In this document: one piece after another, positions 1 to 5,435 of the stretch
Layout: each line of letters begins with the position of its first letter
Position numbering within the stretch: position 1 is the first letter of the stretch
NCBI GenBank assembly: GCA_030673955.1
Contig: DAOVBF010000111.1
Span: 1-5,435, forward strand
Direction: 5' to 3'
From: Deltaproteobacteria bacterium
GTDB lineage: Bacteria > Myxococcota_A > UBA9160 > SZUA-336
Length of the DNA: 5,435 bases
The notes under the pieces: model-generated
Told to the model about the DNA's origin: nothing
The model's input: only the letters and a program-made list of their open reading frames with translations
The model's database searches: none
Program-made: the position numbers and the translations under genes

Positions 1-100
1 CGGCTCGCTCTTCCCGGCGTGACGATGAAAGCGAGATGCGCCACGGTATCGATACCGTGGCGCATCTCGCTTTCATCGTCACGCCGGGAAGAGCGAGCCG
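1..100. repeat. Perfect 100-base palindrome at the window edge, probable assembly artefact
   Basis: Bases 51-100 are the exact reverse complement of bases 1-50, with no spacer and no mismatch; the centre is GTATC|GATAC. The right arm is ordinary coding sequence of the SDR gene that runs to 806 (residues DTVAHLAFIVTP and onward). The left arm is therefore an antisense copy of that coding sequence and not a plausible 5' end for the gene. A spacerless perfect palindrome of this length is unstable in most cells. It starts exactly at base 1, which fits a fold-back read or contig-end error. A real head-to-head duplication is possible but would give two genes both lacking their N-termini. Confidence 0.9.
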
Positions 101-806
101 CGAACTCGAATACTCCGTCGACGTCGAAGGCACGAGGAACGTCCTCGCAGCGTGCACCGAGGCGAAGGTGCGAAAGATCATCGTGACGAGCAGCGGCGCA
201 GGCTACGGCTATCACGCGGACAATCCGGAGCGTCTCACGGAGGCAGACCCGCTGCGGGGCAACGAGGAGTTCTCCTACTCCCACCATAAGCGGCTCGTCG
301 AGGAGATGCTGGCCCGGCATCGCGAGGAGCGCCCCGAGCTGCAGCAGCTCGTTTTCCGCGTATGCACCATCCTCGGCGAGAAGGCGGCGAATCAGATCAC
401 CGATCTCTTCGAGGGAAGACGGGTGATCGACGTTCGCGGCGCGGCCGCTCCGTTCGTGTTCATCTGGGACGAGGACGTCGTAGGATGCCTCTTGAAGGGC
501 ATCCATGAAGACGGCGTCGGCGTCTACAACGTGGCAGCGGACGGCACGCTTTCGCTCGAGCAGATCGCGAAGACCCTCGGCAAGCCGTACCTGCCGCTGC
601 CAGTGAGGCTGCTCAAGGCGGCCCTCTGGGTCGGGGTCCGCCTGCGCCTCTCGCAGTACGGCCCGGAGCAGACGCTCTTCCTGCAGTATCGGCCGGTCCT
701 CTCAAACACGAAGCTCAAGTCGGAGTTCGGCTACGTGCCTCGACTCACCAGCGAGGAAGTGTTCCGTCACTACCTGCGGGCGAAAGGCCTGGGGCTTGGC
801 AGCTGA
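36..806 (+). CDS. NAD(P)-dependent epimerase/dehydratase-like extended SDR, 5' truncated
   Basis: Extended short-chain dehydrogenase/reductase of the epimerase/3beta-hydroxysteroid-dehydrogenase type, presumably a soluble NAD(P)-dependent enzyme acting on a hydroxy/keto or sugar-like substrate. Counting from the ATG at 36, the sequence shows DTVAHLAF (6-13), the VDVEGTRNVLAA helix (28-39), the strand IIVTSSGAGYGYH with the catalytic Ser/Thr region (48-60), and the YxxxK pair YSHHK (Y81, K85). Later come RVCTILG (108-114) and the WDEDVVG segment (144-150) usual near the substrate pocket. The N-terminal strand and glycine-rich nucleotide loop (GxxGxxG), roughly the first 60 residues of the family, are missing. 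The ATG at 36 lies in the left arm of the terminal palindrome, so residues 1-5 are spurious and genuine sequence begins at about base 51 (Asp6). The C-terminus is complete. The gene overlaps the next one by 11 bases, which indicates a shared operon. The exact substrate cannot be read from the sequence. Confidence 0.85.
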   Translation: MRHGIDTVAHLAFIVTPGRASRELEYSVDVEGTRNVLAACTEAKVRKIIVTSSGAGYGYHADNPERLTEADPLRGNEEFSYSHHKRLVEEMLARHREERPELQQLVFRVCTILGEKAANQITDLFEGRRVIDVRGAAAPFVFIWDEDVVGCLLKGIHEDGVGVYNVAADGTLSLEQIAKTLGKPYLPLPVRLLKAALWVGVRLRLSQYGPEQTLFLQYRPVLSNTKLKSEFGYVPRLTSEEVFRHYLRAKGLGLGS

Positions 807-1611
807 CGGGTCGTTCGAGCGCAAGGTGGTGGTCGTGACCGGCGCCGCCGGCGGGATTGGCCAGGCGCTGTGCTTCCGTTTCGGGCGGGCAGGCGCCCGC
901 ATCGCTGCGCTCGACCGGGATGCCGCTGGGACCGACGCGCTCGCGCAGGCGCTTGCCAAAGCCGGGATCGAGGCTGCTGCACACGCCTGCGACGTGACCG
1001 ACCCCGATCAGTGTAGGAAGACGATGCGTGCCGTCGAGGAACGATTCGGGGGCGTCGACCTGCTCATCAACAACGCCGGGATCACTCAGCGCAGCCGCTT
1101 TGTGGAAACGGAGCTCTCCGTGTACCAAGAGGTCATGGCGGTGAACTTCTTCGGCTCGCTGTATTGCACAAAGGCGGCTCTCGACTCCCTATTGGCGCGC
1201 AAAGGCATGATCATCGTCACGTCGAGCATCGCGGGCTTCACACCTTTGCTGGGGCGAAGCGGGTACGCAGCGAGCAAGCATGCCCTCCACGGCCTGTTCG
1301 AGACACTGCGCTGCGAACTCTCGAGCCAGGGCGTCCGGGTCATGATCGTCTGTCCCGGGTTCACGGCCACGAACATCGAGCTCAACGCCCTGGACGGCAG
1401 CGGGCGCCCCAACCCGCGCCCCCAATCCAGGTTCGGTCGGGTGGCCGCCCCGGAAGAGGTCGCGGACGCGGTCTACCGCGGCGCGTGCTCGGGAAAGCGC
1501 CTGCTCGTGCTATCGCGGGTCGGGCGTCTGGCGCGCCTGCTATCGCGACTCTCGCCGGCCACCTACGAGCGGGCGATGTCGAGACGCTTCCGGATCGAGC
1601 TCGAGAGCTGA
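796..1611 (+). CDS. Classical SDR family NAD(P)-dependent oxidoreductase
   Basis: Complete classical short-chain dehydrogenase/reductase of 271 residues, typical for the family and predicted to be cytosolic. Visible motifs are the cofactor loop TGAAGGIG (15-22), an aspartate ending strand beta-2 (D40 in AALDRD, which usually favours NAD(H) over NADP(H)), CDVTD (65-69), NNAG (92-95), and the catalytic set S144, Y157, K161 in VTSSIAG and YAASK, with the expected 13-residue Ser-Tyr spacing. CPGFTATNI (186-194) follows. The basic C-terminal extension (about 235-271, ending RRFRIELES) resembles that of DHRS7-like SDRs and may touch the membrane; that is inference. The start is TTG at 796, inside the previous gene. 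No ATG or better GTG lies upstream of the glycine loop in this frame, and the GTG codons at 826 onward fall within strand beta-1. The 11-base overlap suggests translational coupling to the upstream SDR. The substrate is unknown; a hydroxy-lipid, sterol or similar secondary alcohol is possible. Confidence 0.9.
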   Translation: MAADGSFERKVVVVTGAAGGIGQALCFRFGRAGARIAALDRDAAGTDALAQALAKAGIEAAAHACDVTDPDQCRKTMRAVEERFGGVDLLINNAGITQRSRFVETELSVYQEVMAVNFFGSLYCTKAALDSLLARKGMIIVTSSIAGFTPLLGRSGYAASKHALHGLFETLRCELSSQGVRVMIVCPGFTATNIELNALDGSGRPNPRPQSRFGRVAAPEEVADAVYRGACSGKRLLVLSRVGRLARLLSRLSPATYERAMSRRFRIELES

Positions 1612-1742
1612 TACGAGGCGTTTCGTCACACCCGTGCCAGGCTCCTCGGCCTCGTGGCGCGCGGGTCGCCTTCCAAGTCGGAGCGCTGGCGAGATACCGT
1701 CGGGAACGACACAAACCGAGGCCGAAACCCTCCAGAGTCGTT

Positions 1743-1775
1743 GCGGGCTGCCCCTGGCCGACGCTCCCCTTTTTT
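1743..1775 (+). terminator. Weak terminator-like hairpin plus T-run after the SDR pair
   Basis: GCG-GGC (1743-1748) can pair with GCC-CGC (1757-1759 and 1762-1764, with a two-base GA bulge). Six T residues at 1770-1775 follow after a five-base gap. It is on the right strand and downstream of the SDR unit, but it lies about 130 bases past the stop codon, the stem is short, and the T-run is offset, so this is only a candidate. Confidence 0.2.
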
Positions 1776-1797
1776 CTCGGTCAACGCGGTGCCGGAT

Positions 1798-1857
1798 TCC
1801 CGTGCCGTCGGAACGCATGCCGAACCCGGGAGGGACGTGAGACAGCGGATTGTGTCT
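1798..1857 (+). other. Two consecutive small inverted repeats
   Basis: The first hairpin pairs TCCCG (1798-1802) with CGGGA (1827-1831) and has an inner TCGG/CCGA stem. The second pairs AGACA (1840-1844) with TGTCT (1853-1857) around an eight-base loop. They could be part of a structured RNA or operator-like DNA, or chance pairing in GC-rich sequence. No known RNA family is recognised. Confidence 0.2.
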
Positions 1858-1960
1858 GCATGGAGCCCCCGCCAGCGGCCCGCGCTCCCCTTGCAGGACC
1901 TCGCTCCCGGATCCGCACGCGCGACCGGACGAGGGAGGATGCGATCCCGGGGCTGCCCTC

Positions 1961-1976
1961 GTTCCCGGAACGTTCC
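1961..1976. promoter_or_regulatory. Candidate operator: GTTCC-C-GGAAC-GTTCC triple element
   Basis: Three alternating five-base units overlap here. GTTCC (1961-1965) and GGAAC (1967-1971) form an inverted repeat with a one-base spacer, and GGAACGTTCC (1967-1976) is a perfect ten-base palindrome. The element ends about 48 bases upstream of the -10-like hexamer for the gene at 2105, a usual distance for an activator or a distal repressor site. The binding protein is unknown and the assignment rests on symmetry and position only. Confidence 0.25.
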
Positions 1977-2021
1977 ACTCCCCCCGGCGACGATGGAGGG
2001 CCGATTCACCCGCCCCCCGCG

Positions 2022-2030
2022 TGATAGACT
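2022..2030 (+). promoter_or_regulatory. Candidate extended -10 promoter for the basic-protein gene
   Basis: TGATAGACT matches the extended -10 pattern TGnTATAAT, with four of six hexamer bases (TAGACT, 2025-2030) plus the TG dinucleotide. No good -35 hexamer sits 16-18 bases upstream, which an extended -10 can tolerate. A start near 2037 would give a leader of about 68 bases ending in the GGAGGA ribosome-binding site at 2089-2094. Confidence 0.35.
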
Positions 2031-2104
2031 CGGGTGGCACGGTCGAGGGGACCCCAACGGCACCGACGTAACGAAGCAATGAGCCCACGGAGGAACTCAC
2101 CACG

Positions 2105-2641
2105 ATGGCCGCACAAGCCAAGGCAAAGAGCAAGAAGGGCACACGAAAGAAGGCTGCGCGAAAGAAGACCGGGCGGGTGGCAGCGTCAGGACGAGCGCGC
2201 ACCAGCGCCGCGTTTGATCGCCTGGAGCAAGAGCTCCCCGCTACGCTTCGGGATTTCTCGCGGCGCGTTCGCTCGCAGCTGAGTCAGCTCGAACGACAGA
2301 TCGAGGAAGCTCAGACAAAGTACCGACGACAAGCAGCACGCCTTCTGCGTGAGGGAAGCCATCGGCTCGGACGTCTCGAGGCGCAGGGAGAGCGGAGCTG
2401 GCGCAACCTCAACACGCGCGCCCGCAAGGAAATCTTGAGCGCTCTGCGCCAACTCGAGCGCTTCGTCGAAACGGCGGAGACGCGAAAAACGCCCCGCCGA
2501 AAGACGACCCGCCGCGAGAAGGCTGAGCGCAGGCCGAAGCGGGCGGCACGGGCCACCCCCAAGCCGGTCGAGGGAGCGACGGAAGAACCCTCCGAGTCCG
2601 TGTCTGACCTCTTTCAGGCGCCGCCGTCGTCCGGCGTGTAG
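2105..2641 (+). CDS. Small, highly basic protein with helical core and charged tails (hypothetical)
   Basis: Protein of 178 residues that I do not recognise as a named family. It has four zones. Residues 1-37 are a histone-H1-like tail with 13 Lys/Arg and no acidic residue. Residues 38-122 are rich in Leu, Arg, Glu and Gln with heptad-like spacing (for example SQLSQLERQIEEAQTKY, 58-73), and probably form amphipathic helix or coiled coil. Residues 127-153 are a second basic patch with 14 Lys/Arg. Residues 155-178 are an acidic, Ser/Pro-rich end with five acidic and no basic residues, finishing near SVSDLFQAPPSSGV. There is no signal peptide or membrane segment. The layout suggests binding to DNA, RNA or another polyanion combined with self-association, as in nucleoid-associated or phasin-like granule proteins; this is inference. 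The ATG at 2105 is preceded by GGAGGA at 2089-2094. The gene stands alone, with its own candidate promoter, and converges on the chaperone gene. Confidence 0.8.
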   Translation: MAAQAKAKSKKGTRKKAARKKTGRVAASGRARTSAAFDRLEQELPATLRDFSRRVRSQLSQLERQIEEAQTKYRRQAARLLREGSHRLGRLEAQGERSWRNLNTRARKEILSALRQLERFVETAETRKTPRRKTTRREKAERRPKRAARATPKPVEGATEEPSESVSDLFQAPPSSGV

Positions 2642-2648
2642 CGCCGCC

Positions 2649-2674
2649 GCGCCTGCACCTCCGGGCCAGGGCGC
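2649..2674. terminator. GC-rich hairpin in the convergent gap, possible two-way terminator
   Basis: GCGCCTG (2649-2655) pairs with CAGG-CGC (2667-2674, one bulged G) around an 11-base loop. It sits in the 40-base gap between two converging stop codons, where a shared terminator would be expected. There is no T-run on either strand, so it is not a standard intrinsic terminator and may be chance. Confidence 0.25.
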
Positions 2675-2681
2675 TCGAGAA

Positions 2682-3368
2682 TCAGGTCTGCCTGTCGCTG
2701 GCCGGGGCGGATCCAGCGCGCTCCAGCAACGAGGAGCGGGTGTGCTCCAGAAAGCGCACGAGCCCACGAACAAGCTCTCGGAAGAAGGGCATCGGATGGT
2801 GTTGCTCGAGGCGCTCATCGAGCTTCGGCACCCAGCGACCCGGATGTCGGTCGATGAAGTCGCGCTGCGCGCGCACGAAGGGCCCGGCATCTTCGCCGCG
2901 CTGGAGCGCCTCGGCCTCCCGAAAGGCAAGGTAGTGGAGGAACTCGAGCTCTGTCGTGAGGTGATCCGGTAGCTCCCGCGGTTTGTCCGTCAGCGTGAGC
3001 CCGAAGTGATTGTAGAAGCGCACCGCCTCCTCCATTGTCTTCATGCGCGCACCGCCGTAGAGACCACCGTACAGGGGACACGGCGGACCGGAAACCCCCA
3101 CATCGAAGAGCCGGGTGTACTCGACGGACAGATCGTCCCCCTGTCCGCCGTCCCGGAGCGCGTCCCAGTCGATCTCATCCAGGAGCTTGGGATCGAGCGC
3201 CCCGAGGGCCTCCTGCAACGCTCCCGCCAGCTCGCCCGTCCGGATCGTCTCGATGAGCGACTCGTCGGGATACTCGAGCGCCTCGGCAAAGAGGCGATAG
3301 GCACGGCTGCGCACTGCCGCGCAGCGTTCGTCGTGTCCGACCAACCCCTCCAGAACCTCCGCGTCCAC
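2682..3368 (-). CDS. TorD-family chaperone of type II DMSO-reductase-like molybdoenzyme
   Basis: Predicted cytoplasmic, all-helical chaperone of 228 residues, a normal length for the TorD/DmsD/NarJ superfamily. Such proteins bind the apo-catalytic subunit, help molybdenum cofactor insertion, and hold back export until folding is complete. Group-typical segments are EYTRLFDVG (83-91), PPCPLYGGLYGG (95-106), FYNHFGL (118-124), ELPDHLTTELEFLHYLAFREAE (132-153), AQRDFIDRHPGRW (167-179) and a final helix PFFRELVRGLVRFLEH (194-209). The PPCPLY segment and the PDHLTTELEFLHYL block point to the chaperones of type II enzymes (ethylbenzene dehydrogenase, selenate and (per)chlorate reductase type). The GTG start at 3368 is chosen because AAAGGAGG lies seven bases upstream. 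The frame stays open to 4253, but that extension runs through the molybdoenzyme gene and has no family similarity. The gene lies 20 bases after the molybdoenzyme stop codon, so the two are almost certainly co-transcribed, and the neighbour is the likely client. Confidence 0.92.
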   Translation of the reverse strand: MDAEVLEGLVGHDERCAAVRSRAYRLFAEALEYPDESLIETIRTGELAGALQEALGALDPKLLDEIDWDALRDGGQGDDLSVEYTRLFDVGVSGPPCPLYGGLYGGARMKTMEEAVRFYNHFGLTLTDKPRELPDHLTTELEFLHYLAFREAEALQRGEDAGPFVRAQRDFIDRHPGRWVPKLDERLEQHHPMPFFRELVRGLVRFLEHTRSSLLERAGSAPASDRQT

Positions 3369-3375
3369 GCGACAC

Positions 3376-3383
3376 CCTCCTTT
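3376..3383 (-). promoter_or_regulatory. Strong ribosome-binding site that sets the chaperone GTG start
   Basis: On the minus strand the gap reads AAAGGAGG, then seven bases, then GTG. This near-perfect anti-16S match decides the start at 3368 over upstream in-frame starts. It suggests that the chaperone is translated by independent initiation and not by read-through from the molybdoenzyme. Confidence 0.8.
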
Positions 3384-3388
3384 GCGAG

Positions 3389-5435
3389 CTAGACCCGCTC
3401 CACCTCGACGGCGTCCCCGCGCGGGCCGTAGCTGGGCGCCCCGTAGTACATCCGATAGTGGATCTGGCCGTAGCCGCCTGCCAGGTGGAGGGCCTTCCAG
3501 GGCGACTCCACCGGCTCCTGCGATCCGCGCCAGCCGCGGAACTGGTACGGCTCCCAGGCGTGGTAGACGATCACCGACCCCGGCTGGACACTCGCCGTAA
3601 GCTTGGCAAGCAGCTCGAACGCGCCCGAGCGGTTCCGGATGCGCACGCGGTCGTTTTCCCGGATTTCGCGGGCAGCCGCGTCGACCGGACTCAGGAAGCA
3701 GACCGGCTCGCCACGCTGCAGCTGCAGCATGAGGTCGTGATCGCGCCAGATGGCGTGAATGCTCCAGCGCGTGTGGCCCCCCGTCAGCCGCAGAGGAAGC
3801 CCTTGGCCGGCCGCGGGGGATTCCTTGTGCACGGGTAGGATCTCGCCCGCCTCCGCGTACCAGGGATGGTCGATGTAGAACTGCTGACGACCCGTGAAGG
3901 TCGGCCACGCCATTTTCCCGTCCACGAACCAGCGGTGCGGAGCGTAGGTGTCGTCCGGCCGGTAGTCGCTGCACGTCGCATGTAGCGGCGTGAAGCGCCC
4001 CGGCTTCGTGATCCGCACGGCGCCCACCCGGAGCGACTCCTCGATCCCGACCCCTCCCGTAATCGGTGTCTTGCGCAGCAGCTCGTCCAGCGCGGCCTCG
4101 ACGTTGGAGGGGTCGTAGCGCCCGTGGTCCGTCCAGTGGTCGTAGACCTGGGACAGATCCAGCGGCTGGTCGTGGGACCCGCGCACCGTCGAGACGCCAC
4201 GAGCGCGCGCACGGGCCTGGGTCCTTTCGATGAGGCGCCCGAAGATCTCCCACTCCGGCTTGGCTTCGCCGAGGGGCTCCACGGCCTTTTCCGCCACGAT
4301 GATATACGGCACATAGGTCTGGGCGTACTTCACGCCGAACTTCTCGTAGTAGGCCGCGCAGGGCAGGATGTAATCGGCCTCGATCGCGGTCGTGCTGATG
4401 CGAAAGTTCGCTGCCACGATGAGGTCGAGCTTCGGCCAGAGGTGCTCCCGCGCAAGCTGAGGCGCGGGCCAGCGCCGGAGCGGGTTCGTCCCAGTGAAGA
4501 CCAACGCACGCGGTTGACGGTCGGCCGGCGGATGTACAGGCACCCAGCCGCGCTCGAGCGCCTCACGCACGTAATCGTCGAAGGGGCGCGCGAGTGCTGG
4601 ATCCCCGAGCTCCGGTCGGGACCAGAGCTCCTTGTATCCGCCGTGGACGTAGAGCCAGGGCATCAGCGGCGTCACCGAGCGGGTCTCGCCTAAGCCCGTG
4701 TAGAAATTCTCGTAGTCGCGCGGCGTCAGACCCCGAAACAGCGTCAGCATGAGGCGCACACGGTCGCGCAACGAGATGTAAGGCTCGGCGGCGGCCATCC
4801 GCTCGAAGCCGTTCATCGCCCACCACGCGGCCACGCGCAGGCCACCGCCGGCGCGGCCCTGATTTCCGGTGAGCGCCATGATCAGAATCATGCCGCGCTG
4901 GAAGAGGTCGCTATGGTAGTGTTTGCACGCGCCCCAGGAGGCGAAGATCATGGCGCGCCGGGCCGCCGCGATCTCGCGTGCGACCCGCCGGATGACCGAT
5001 GCAGCCACAGAGGTGATCGCAGCGGCACGCTCGGGAGTGTAAGCGGTGAGGTGCTCGCGCAGGCGCTCGAAGACGGGCCGCAAAGCGATCCGCTCGCCGT
5101 TCGCCCCTCGGACGAAGAAGCGACCGTCGAGGGCGGGTCGCGCCCCGTTGAGGGCGAGAGAGCGCCCGTCCTCGCCCTGGCAGCCGGGGACCTCCGCCAG
5201 TGCCCCCCTCGCCTCGTCCCAGAAGTAGAGCAGATCGTCCTTGCCGCCGGCCTCGAGATCCGCCTCGCGCAGGAAGCGGCCGGTGTCCTCGCGCACGAGC
5301 AGAGGCAGGTCCGTTTGCTCGCGGACGTAGTCCGCATCGTAGAGCCCCTCGGCGACGGTCAGCTGGGCCATGGCGTGTGCGAGCGCCGCGTCGAGCTCGT
5401 AGCGCGGCTCGAGCCAGAGTTCCGCGTGGACGGCG
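3389..5435 (-). CDS. Type II DMSO-reductase-family molybdopterin oxidoreductase, catalytic subunit (N-terminus beyond window)
   Basis: Catalytic subunit of a complex iron-sulfur molybdoenzyme of the NarG/type II DMSO reductase branch, which binds a bis-pyranopterin guanine dinucleotide cofactor. About 681 codons are visible. The frame stays open through the window edge, so the ATG at 5371 is internal: codons upstream of it read ELDAALAHA and continue family sequence. Counting from that Met, the features are YDADYVREQTDLPLLVRED (11-29), FASWGACKHYHSDLFQRG (143-160), the LTGNQGRAGGG loop (167-177), FTGTNPLRRWP (292-302), and EADYILPCAAYYEKFG (331-346). The C-terminal molybdopterin-dinucleotide-binding domain covers about 525-645 (GGHTRWSIHAIW, 531-542; YHAWEPYQF, 603-611; LAGGYGQIHYRMYYG, 630-644). 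The end of that domain parallels the NarG end (YHAQE, then GGYAQL). The missing N-terminus would carry any Tat signal, the FS0 cluster ligands and the molybdenum-ligand Asp, so location and metal ligation cannot be judged. Relatives oxidise hydrocarbons or sterols or reduce chlorate, selenate or nitrate; the substrate here is not assignable. The stop is TAG at 3391-3389. Confidence 0.92.
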   Translation of the reverse strand, partial: AVHAELWLEPRYELDAALAHAMAQLTVAEGLYDADYVREQTDLPLLVREDTGRFLREADLEAGGKDDLLYFWDEARGALAEVPGCQGEDGRSLALNGARPALDGRFFVRGANGERIALRPVFERLREHLTAYTPERAAAITSVAASVIRRVAREIAAARRAMIFASWGACKHYHSDLFQRGMILIMALTGNQGRAGGGLRVAAWWAMNGFERMAAAEPYISLRDRVRLMLTLFRGLTPRDYENFYTGLGETRSVTPLMPWLYVHGGYKELWSRPELGDPALARPFDDYVREALERGWVPVHPPADRQPRALVFTGTNPLRRWPAPQLAREHLWPKLDLIVAANFRISTTAIEADYILPCAAYYEKFGVKYAQTYVPYIIVAEKAVEPLGEAKPEWEIFGRLIERTQARARARGVSTVRGSHDQPLDLSQVYDHWTDHGRYDPSNVEAALDELLRKTPITGGVGIEESLRVGAVRITKPGRFTPLHATCSDYRPDDTYAPHRWFVDGKMAWPTFTGRQQFYIDHPWYAEAGEILPVHKESPAAGQGLPLRLTGGHTRWSIHAIWRDHDLMLQLQRGEPVCFLSPVDAAAREIRENDRVRIRNRSGAFELLAKLTASVQPGSVIVYHAWEPYQFRGWRGSQEPVESPWKALHLAGGYGQIHYRMYYGAPSYGPRGDAVEVERV

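Larger units (their letters stand above)
1612..2104. other. Intergenic region of about 490 bases without a convincing gene
   Basis: Reading frames cross this stretch on both strands, but their translations are rich in Arg, Pro, Gly and Ser, lack recognisable domains, and have no good ribosome-binding sites. They look like chance open frames in GC-rich DNA. The first part holds a 7-base stem with a long loop (1613-1619 with 1649-1655) and a weak hairpin followed by six T residues near 1770. The middle holds two adjacent small hairpins (1798-1831 and 1840-1857). The right part holds a GTTCC/GGAAC triple element (1961-1976), an extended -10-like sequence (2022-2030), and the leader and Shine-Dalgarno of the gene at 2105. 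Confidence 0.6.

Noticed and set aside
1..100. Reading the palindrome as a transposon end, phage telomere or replication origin
   Set aside because: One arm is ordinary SDR coding sequence, there is no spacer, and no mobile-element or replication gene is nearby. A contig-end fold-back is simpler.
1164..2024. 286-residue plus-strand open frame
   Set aside because: It is a shifted frame of the classical SDR gene running into the intergenic region, with a composition typical of shadow frames in GC-rich DNA.
1654..2082. 142-residue plus-strand open frame in the intergenic region
   Set aside because: It starts at GTG with no ribosome-binding site. The Arg/Pro/Ser/Gly-rich sequence has no hydrophobic core pattern and spans the candidate promoter.
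1540..2202. 220-residue minus-strand open frame across the intergenic region
   Set aside because: It overlaps the ends of both flanking genes, and has no recognised domain and a biased composition. Stop codons are rare by chance in this GC-rich sequence.
2186..2929. 247-residue minus-strand open frame antisense to the basic-protein gene
   Set aside because: It overlaps both the basic-protein gene and the chaperone gene, which have better starts and recognisable or structured products.
3369..4253. In-frame N-terminal extension of the chaperone reading frame, giving a 523-residue product
   Set aside because: The extension lies in another frame of the conserved molybdoenzyme gene, is Arg/Gly/Pro-rich, and has no family similarity. 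A GTG with a strong Shine-Dalgarno at 3368 gives a normal-length TorD-like protein.
4124..4693. 189-residue plus-strand open frame within the molybdoenzyme gene
   Set aside because: It is the antisense shadow of strongly conserved molybdoenzyme sequence.
5369..5371. ATG at 5371 as the molybdoenzyme start codon
   Set aside because: The frame continues open to the window edge with family-like residues (ELDAALAHA), and a complete catalytic subunit needs a further N-terminal region with cofactor and iron-sulfur ligands.

Overview
The window is GC-rich DNA from a bacterium. The gene content and the Shine-Dalgarno sequences would fit a proteobacterium or a similar GC-rich lineage, but nothing here fixes the taxon. 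Position 1 looks like an assembly end: the first 100 bases form a perfect palindrome whose right arm lies inside a gene. No tRNA, rRNA, CRISPR array, insertion sequence or phage gene is visible.

Layout. Positions 1-100 are a perfect inverted repeat, most likely artefactual. Reading right, a 5'-truncated extended-SDR (epimerase/3beta-HSD-like) gene ends at 806. It overlaps by 11 bases a classical SDR oxidoreductase gene (796-1611) that appears to start at TTG. About 490 bases without a convincing gene follow (1612-2104). They hold small hairpins, a triple GTTCC/GGAAC element and an extended -10-like promoter. Next is a gene for a small, very basic protein with a helical core (2105-2641). After a 40-base convergent gap come two minus-strand genes. 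One encodes a TorD-like chaperone of the type II DMSO-reductase group (2682-3368). Upstream of it lies the C-terminal two thirds or so of a molybdopterin oxidoreductase catalytic subunit (3389 to beyond 5435).

How the genes work together. The molybdoenzyme and chaperone genes form one transcription unit: they are 20 bases apart and a strong Shine-Dalgarno sequence lies in the gap. The chaperone presumably binds the apo-catalytic subunit during cofactor insertion and before export. The iron-sulfur and haem subunit genes that normally accompany such enzymes do not lie between these two genes, so they must be upstream of the window, elsewhere, or absent. The two SDR genes form a second, translationally coupled unit that may act on a shared hydroxy/keto substrate. 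A link between the SDR pair and the molybdoenzyme, for example in sterol or hydrocarbon oxidation, is only a guess from proximity. The most notable item is the type II molybdoenzyme of unassigned substrate with its chaperone gene placed directly after it; the most important caution is the left-end palindrome.
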